64,000 nucleotides of DNA. Origin: Pterobdella sp. o SKG-2022 (Eukaryota; Annelida; Clitellata; Hirudinida; Piscicolidae). Shown here piece after piece: positions 58,701-64,000 of the stretch. Numbering within the stretch: the stretch's first letter is position 1; each line of letters begins with the position of its first letter. The position numbers and the translations under genes are program-made. Under the pieces are notes generated by a model that was given only the letters and a program-made list of their open reading frames with translations, searched no databases and was not told the origin of the DNA. The DNA is taken from assembly GCA_964035795.1 (NCBI GenBank), contig OZ038324.1, forward strand, positions 7,664,816-7,728,815, read 5' to 3'.

Positions 58701-61137
58701 ATGAAGCTTCACAGGTTTACATTTTCATTTTTTCCATTATAATTTTTGTTTTTTTGATTTTTATAATTTTCATTTTTAACTTTTTGATTGTAAATAATTA
58801 TTGTAAAAAATCATCATCATCATCACCAGGTCTTTCTTCCATCCAGTCTAGGTTTGTTATTGAAAAGTTCAAAGTTCATCTTGGTTGGTGACCCTCATCA
58901 GCTGCCCCCTGTCGTCAGGAATCACCTGGCTAGGTCACTTTTGGGATTAATTGTTATTGTTTCGCCACTAATAATAATTAATAATTTCTATTATTTTGAA
59001 GAACGTTGTGAATTCAGTCCCATCTGTAATGAGTTACAGTCATTATCATACTACAAATTCATTCTCATATCACTTTACTCTACTCCACACCACACATTAC
59101 CACACCTTGTCACACTTCATCCCACCTCTAGAGAGCAAGGCCTGGACACAACCTTGTTCGATTTGATGGATGGGCGGGGATGCACTGTACAGTTGGATGT
59201 GCAATACAGGATGAATCAGTCTGTTTCTATTATTATTGTGTTGTTTTTTTATTATTTAAATTCTTTATAATAATTCAGCAGGGTTTTAATCTTTATTTAA
59301 AAATTTTAAAATGTTGATTGCCAGTATTAAGAGTTGAATGACTGTTTGATAATTCAAACACCCCAATTCTTCCTATAACTTTTGAACTTTTAATACTACC
59401 GTTGTCCCCATCATTTCAAACACACTCTCAGGGAAATAATGAGGTTGAGTAATGAGTTGGTGTATGGGGGTGATTTGAAGTGTGACGTGCCAGAAGTTAC
59501 CAACGCTTCAGTATCTTATAACGGCAGTGCGGAGTTTGTAGCCGAGGTGGCTTCCATTTTGATCTGTTTTCATTCATTTTTATTAATATTTTTAATAATA
59601 ATTTAAATGTTTTTATATATTTTTTTGAATATCAAATTCACAAAATTCAAAAACTGAGCATGAAACACGATCTTCGAAAAAATTTTCATCTCTTTAAAAA
59701 TTTATTTTTTGTCATAATTTTATTGCAGCTCAACCAAAGTCCTGATTGGTTAAAAGAGTGTGTCAAAGCAGAGAATCAGGTTGTGTGGTTGGACACCAGC
59801 CAATTAGTTGGGAGGGTTTCTGAACACCGAGGTTATTTTGAAAATCATCAATAAATTCGTTTATTCATTCAATATGTCTGCTGATTTTTTGAATAAATTA
59901 TAAAAAAAAATTTTGATTGAAAATTTGACCATCTCAAATAGTGAGCAACAATGTGGAATGTGATGTTGTGATGATGATTGTGTCCCTGCTAATCAAGGTT
60001 TAAATGCGATTTTTAAAAAAAATAATTATATAAAATAATAATAATAATAACTAATGTTTCACACAGGGAGGGATACAAGAAGCAGACATAGGTCTCATAT
60101 CACCATTCAACAAGCAAGTCTCACTACTCAAGCAACAGGCTGTCAGCAGATCATGGGTTAGTGTGAAACTATGAGTTGTGGAGTCTTGTGGGAACAGCGG
60201 ATTTTGAGTTTAATAACTCCATTTATAGGATCATGCGCATCTGTACAGAGTAATATGATCAATTGTGAAACGTGTCAGTGAATTTTTTTGTGTTTCCTGT
60301 AAATTTTTCCATCATTTTCAATGCTTTTTTATTATTACTTATGCAATTTTATAATTTATTCTTTTTTTGTCATTTTCATTATTATGTAAGGATTCCATAG
60401 AAGTGAACACGGTGGATCAATTCCAAGGAAGAGATAAGCAGGTGATTATGACAAGCTTTGTGAGGAATTATTGTAAAGACGACCTAGATGTAGAACATGC
60501 AAAAAAGGTATTTAGTGACAAATATTTAAAGTTTTATCCCTTTGTAATGAATATATATTTTTATGTCGTTGGTAGTCGGGGGTGTTACGTCATTATAATG
60601 TAGCGTTATATAAATTTGACATTATTATTATTACGAATGTTAATACCAATAAAATACACCATGAATTTAGAGTAGGGAGATTCTGAATGACATTCGAAGA
60701 CTGAACGTCACAATAACCAGAGCCAAGCACAAGGTGATCGCGATCTCTAATCTTTTAGTTCATTGGTGCTATGCACATTAAGATTGTTATTATAGTGAAT
60801 TTTATTGGGCTGTTCAATTTAGTGAGTTTTAAGAACACTTAATTAAAATTGTGAGTTTTTCAACTTTTCCATGAATTCCCGATAGTTCGAAAATGTGGTA
60901 ATATCGGTATAAAAATAACGACATCATAGTTGATATTACTGGGAGACACCAGCTACCTCAAACGACTTCATTGCTTCCATACACTCCTCACCAGCATCCT
61001 ACATCAAAATCAGGTGAGTTAGGTTATTATTAGAAGACCATTTATAGATTTGAAAAATGTTTTTCTACATAATTAAGCCATTTTATATCCTATTTCAGAT
61101 AATTCAAATCAAGTCTTTAGTCGCTTCAATTACATGA
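51525..61137 (+). CDS. DNA2: DNA2, bifunctional replication nuclease/helicase, 31 exons
   Basis: Exons: 51525-51542, 51695-51748, 52066-53039, 53690-53876, 54032-54094, 54175-54539, 54672-54714, 54835-54912, 55113-55299, 55409-55507, 55692-55767, 55993-56096, 56190-56370, 56653-57006, 57106-57146, 57307-57400, 57618-57697, 57917-58024, 58158-58273, 58401-58532, 58625-58714, 58830-58933, 59132-59218, 59432-59546, 59729-59831, 59942-59997, 60067-60156, 60391-60507, 60671-60733, 60930-61013, 61099-61137. They sum to 4,302 bases (1,433 residues; human about 1,060). The nuclease has GIIVHNIFQ, LGLKGKID and PIELKTGK. Fe-S cysteines are in DSMQCRRR and VCGYCDQKLNCALYS. The SF1 helicase has GYPGSGKSTT, IIDEAS, GDPHQLPP, QYRMNQ, VNTVDQFQGRDK and RLNVTITRAKHK. 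DNA2 trims Okazaki flaps and resects DNA ends. The extra length is a long acidic/Asn-rich N-terminal exon and Asn-rich loops. The first exon (MSRLKK) and last exon are phase-consistent but less certain. Confidence 0.95.
53087..53286. mobile_element. Fold-back (MITE-like) inverted repeat in a DNA2 intron
   Basis: Two arms of roughly 90 bases are near-perfect reverse complements around a short centre. The left arm has GCAAATTTATTGAGCAAAAT and CCTTATCATAAAAC; the right arm has GTTTTATGATAAGG and ATTTTGCTCAATAAATTTGC. The outer parts TTATTTGATCATTTTTTTACG and CGTAAGAAAATTGTCAAATA also pair. This is the structure of a fold-back MITE; no transposase is present. Confidence 0.75.
56470..56615. repeat. 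(TTATTATTT)-type simple repeat in a DNA2 intron
   Basis: Repeated TTATTATTTTTAATATTATT-like words for about 145 bases just before the exon starting at 56653. The minus-strand Asn/Lys open frame across it is an artefact. Confidence 0.85.
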
Positions 61138-61169
61138 AAATTTAAAAAGCCTTTTTCATTTTTCAAAAA

Positions 61170-61175
61170 AATAAA
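61170..61175 (+). terminator. Candidate poly(A) signal of DNA2
   Basis: AATAAA occurs 32 bases after the proposed DNA2 stop codon at 61135-61137. Confidence 0.45.
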
Positions 61176-61938
61176 AATGTTTCATCTCAAATAATAGGCC
61201 AGTTATTCTGCATTTTCACTATGGTGAAAAAATCATTATTCTCAATTTTCTCATTTTATTTTAGATTTCGTTGAAATTTGAGTTAGAATGCAAATAATTG
61301 TGTCGACAACGATTGCTACGCAGCACAAAAATGCACCATTCTGAGTTTCTTTTAAATTATCGCATAATTTTTTTTTCAAAAGATGAAACTTAAAATGTCA
61401 ATGAGGTTGTTTGAAGTATTCAAAAACCCTTCATAGTCTTTCTTGGACAACAAAGAGGTTGTTCGAAAGGATATGCGTTTTTGTTGTTTGATTAAAAACA
61501 CTAGAAGTGAAAAATTCTATTTTAAAACACGATGAAATAATTATTTTAATAAGACTCTTTCACGGTGGATCTCAAAATGAACCTCAAATCTAGCTTTTGA
61601 CACCAAAAATAATGAAGTCAAATAAAAATTCATTAAGAATTTAGTGTGGCATTGTTACGTAATGATAATGAAAGAGTAACGCAGGCAGGTGGGTGTTTGC
61701 GCTCATGTAGCTGAACAAACAATTCATAAGATGATCATCATTTTGTCGCGTATACATTACATACGGCATATTATCTTCAATTATGCCTCAAGGTGCCTAT
61801 CAAAAGTGTCTTAAATCACTGGTTGAGGTTTTATTGAAATAGCATCAAAACCGCTACAAATATACTTCAAAGTAAAGTTTTAATGGCACACAATATTGAG
61901 ATATTGTTTTCATGATAAAGTTTCATAGACCACAGTGG
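61176..61938. other. Convergent 3' spacer between DNA2 and the sHSP-like gene
   Basis: Mostly AT-rich with no coding signal. TTTATT at 61830-61835 is a minus-strand AATAAA suited to end the gene at 61939-63364. Confidence 0.5.
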
Positions 61939-63364
61939 TCAGTTTGAGCAGCAGTTGATGCTGGAAAGGAGGGAGTTTTCATGACCCCCCATCGACCTCA
62001 CCCTCTTCATCTTGGTGCCTTTTTCACCCACCCCCACTACCTGCTCCTCTTCTTTGTGACACCCCTTAATGTTACCGCTCACCTCCAAACAACTCTTTTC
62101 TCCATTCCATGTGAATTCCAAACTGTTCACATCGGCGTACATGGGCAATGTCATTTTGTATTTTTTCTTGTTCGACGACATCAGATCTTTGCCGGGTTTT
62201 AAGGAGCTTTTAGAATCGTTTGAGGAAGAAAAAGATTTGAGAGGACTACAACTCCGACTCAACAATCTCTTGAGCTTCCTCGACTTACAACGTCGGTAGT
62301 GATCGAGTTCTTGGGCGCCCAAAAATGTCACCTCTAAGTTGTAACCCACGATTTCGACTACTATCTTTTTAGCTTCTTTCAGAGCTGATTTTTCAAAATG
62401 CGCCTTTGCTGAAAATTTACAATTTTTAAGACTGTAAAGCGTCAACAAAACGACTTGGTAGCTTGAAAGATAAAAGTCCTCGTTTAATGATACGCTGCTC
62501 ACTATGGAAGAACTTTGTCTGGACTTTGAATTTGAAAGTTTGGCAAAAGAGAAAATTTTTGGTTTGAGAAGAGAATCATAAGACCTGACCTCTATGGTGG
62601 TTTGGTCGGTGCTCTTGCTACCGGAGTTCGACACGGAGCTGGATCGATATAATCTGTAGTACATCTTTGACCGTTTTTCCTTCTTTCTTCTTTCCAAGGT
62701 TTTGGATGCCATATCGAGATTCTGGGGAAACGCCGCCTCGTTGGGAGAATGTCGCCAAAAGAGCTCTTTCACGTTGTCTCTATATGAGTCATCGCTGTTG
62801 GAACTCTTTGAGTTCTCCTATTCAACATTCAATATATTAAATGAATAGAATTATTTCAAAATATATATTAAAATTATTTCAACACATCCAATTAAATTAC
62901 TCAAAAATAACATTTCACAAATGAGCACTAACGTGGTTGAAGGGCGATCTGGAGTTAGTGGACAATACATTTAAATGGCATTTATCGTGGTCGCGTAGAC
63001 GGAGGGGGGAGAGAGGACTGAGGGAACGAGACCTGAAGGTGCCTGGGTGCAGTGATCGCTTGGAGTACCGCCCCAACTCTGAACTGTTCATTGTAAAGTT
63101 TGACGGCGTATTACTTTGAGAGCTACTGCGAGAATTCCACCAGACAAGAAAGGGATCTGTAGAAAACATTGTATCATTGCTGGAACTGGAAGCGTCGAGA
63201 AGTTTGCTCCTTTGATCAAACCTGCCATTATCCACTATGGGACTCAGAAACATTTTACCATTTTCTACTGACGTCATTTTGGTATTTTCCGCAAAAAAAT
63301 TTTCTTCGTCGTTATATGGTAGGCGATGTGAGCAGGTACATATACAATCATACATACTTCCCAC
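61939..63364 (-). CDS. Unknown Ser-rich protein with a possible divergent alpha-crystallin (sHSP) domain, two exons
   Basis: Minus-strand exons 62933-63364 and 61939-62817 join in phase (FNH|ENSKSSNSDD) to 436 residues. Exon 1 is Ser/Asn-rich with RSRSLSPLSPLRLRDHDK. Exon 2 starts with acidic/Ser sequence, then KTLERRKKEKRSKMYYRLYR. About residues 275-315 read KFSAKAHFEKSALKEAKKIV followed by VEIVGYNLEVTFLGAQ. After a basic, Ser-rich insert (KSRKLKRLLSRSCSPLKSFS) comes KKYKMTLPMYADVNSLEFTW and CLEVSGNIKG. The two blocks match the layout of an alpha-crystallin fold (KFEVxxDVxxFxPEExxVxVxxxxLEVxGK... then YxLPxxVDxxxxxxxxxxxGxLxIEAPxKG). If so, it is an atypical small heat-shock relative with a loop insert and a long N-terminus. 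This is inference; no family is certain. The ends could shift if other exons exist. Confidence 0.6.
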
Positions 63365-63945
63365 TAGCTCCTCCTACGACCGAGACAATCATCACAAAGC
63401 ATGCTCGCTATTACTGTTATATATCTCGAACCATGTATTTTGGATTACGTGCTTTATAAGCAGTCAAGGGTGAATGAAACTTTTTCATAAATAAACGACG
63501 CAAAAACTATTTTCACCGAGCTCATCCATGTGTATGAAATGTTAATTAAAACAAACAGGGAAAAGCATGATTCCACAACGTTTTCAGTTATATTAACCAT
63601 TTTATTAAAATAAACAAATTAAAAATTAGCATTGAACGAAATCCAAACAAGCTCAATCAATTAAAAGATTTAATAAAATAGATACATACATACAGCCAAT
63701 ACAGACATAACAATCATGATTAAGCATTATGAGATGTATCAGTACACGCTAAAACCATTATCATAAAAACCAATATTGTCCATAGTCACTGCATACTCTT
63801 CATCATCATCACAAAAGATTCATATCATGAAGAAACCATCACTCCAATCAACATCATCATCATCAACATGGATTCAAACACCTAAAATTCATGTTGGTGA
63901 TGGTTGGAAGAATGAAAAAATTAATATCCAAATTTAACAACTCAC
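63365..63945. other. AT-rich spacer at the right edge
   Basis: No coding exon was recognised. It presumably includes the promoter of the minus-strand gene ending at 61939. Several CATCATCAT runs occur at 63795-63870. Confidence 0.4.
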
Positions 63946-63962
63946 GGCTTAGCTGTAAGAAT
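63946..63962 (-). CDS. Possible 17-base microexon of a gene extending past the right edge
   Basis: On the minus strand, TTTGTTTACAG (acceptor) and GTGAGTTG (donor) bracket ATTCTTACAGCTAAGCC. Both splice sites are stronger than most used in this window. It could be a 5' non-coding or micro-coding exon, or chance. Confidence 0.2.
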
Positions 63963-64000
63963 CTGTAAACAAAACGAAGTTATTTTAATGACTTTTTATT

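Overview
This is a eukaryotic, animal nuclear window. It is AT-rich, its genes are split into many short exons, and its introns and spacers carry long (AC)n/(GT)n and (AAT)n microsatellites. The gene set (PRPF6, JUN, POLR1C, a KLF, an IGSF9/turtle adhesion protein, DNA2) is bilaterian. Dense short introns, a multi-exon JUN and invertebrate-type LINE remains suggest a protostome, perhaps a lophotrochozoan such as an annelid; the species-level guess is weak. Exons were placed by hand using GT/AG boundaries, reading-frame phase and remembered family signatures. Every reconstructed gene closes with a consistent phase, but no alignment or transcript was available.

Layout: 1-961 (+) is the 3' end of PRPF6. 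2714-4235 (-) is a complete three-exon JUN. 6429-9267 (+) is a complete 12-exon POLR1C. 11766-14312 (-) is a KLF5-like zinc-finger factor. 16366-38679 (-) is an 18-exon IGSF9/turtle-type receptor with 5 Ig domains, 2 FN3 domains, a membrane segment and a short tail, in large introns. 38680-49376 is a gene-poor spacer with microsatellites, a 19-bp CRE-like tandem array and a candidate zinc-ribbon exon. 49533-50164 (-) is a 5'-truncated LINE fragment bounded on both sides by long (AC)n tracts. 51525-61137 (+) is DNA2, 31 exons and about 1,433 residues, with Asn-rich insertions. 61939-63364 (-) is a two-exon unknown protein with a possible divergent alpha-crystallin (sHSP) domain.

The genes do not form one pathway. 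PRPF6 (tri-snRNP splicing), POLR1C (Pol I/III) and DNA2 (replication and repair) are housekeeping. JUN and the KLF are transcription factors, and the turtle homologue is a neuronal-type cell-surface protein. The most unusual items are the Asn-rich insertions and N-terminal PIP-box of DNA2, the possible sHSP-like protein with a basic Ser-rich insert, the LINE fragment bracketed by (AC)n, the CRE-like array at 44.6 kb, a fold-back element in a DNA2 intron, and a microexon/tandem-donor switch in the receptor tail.
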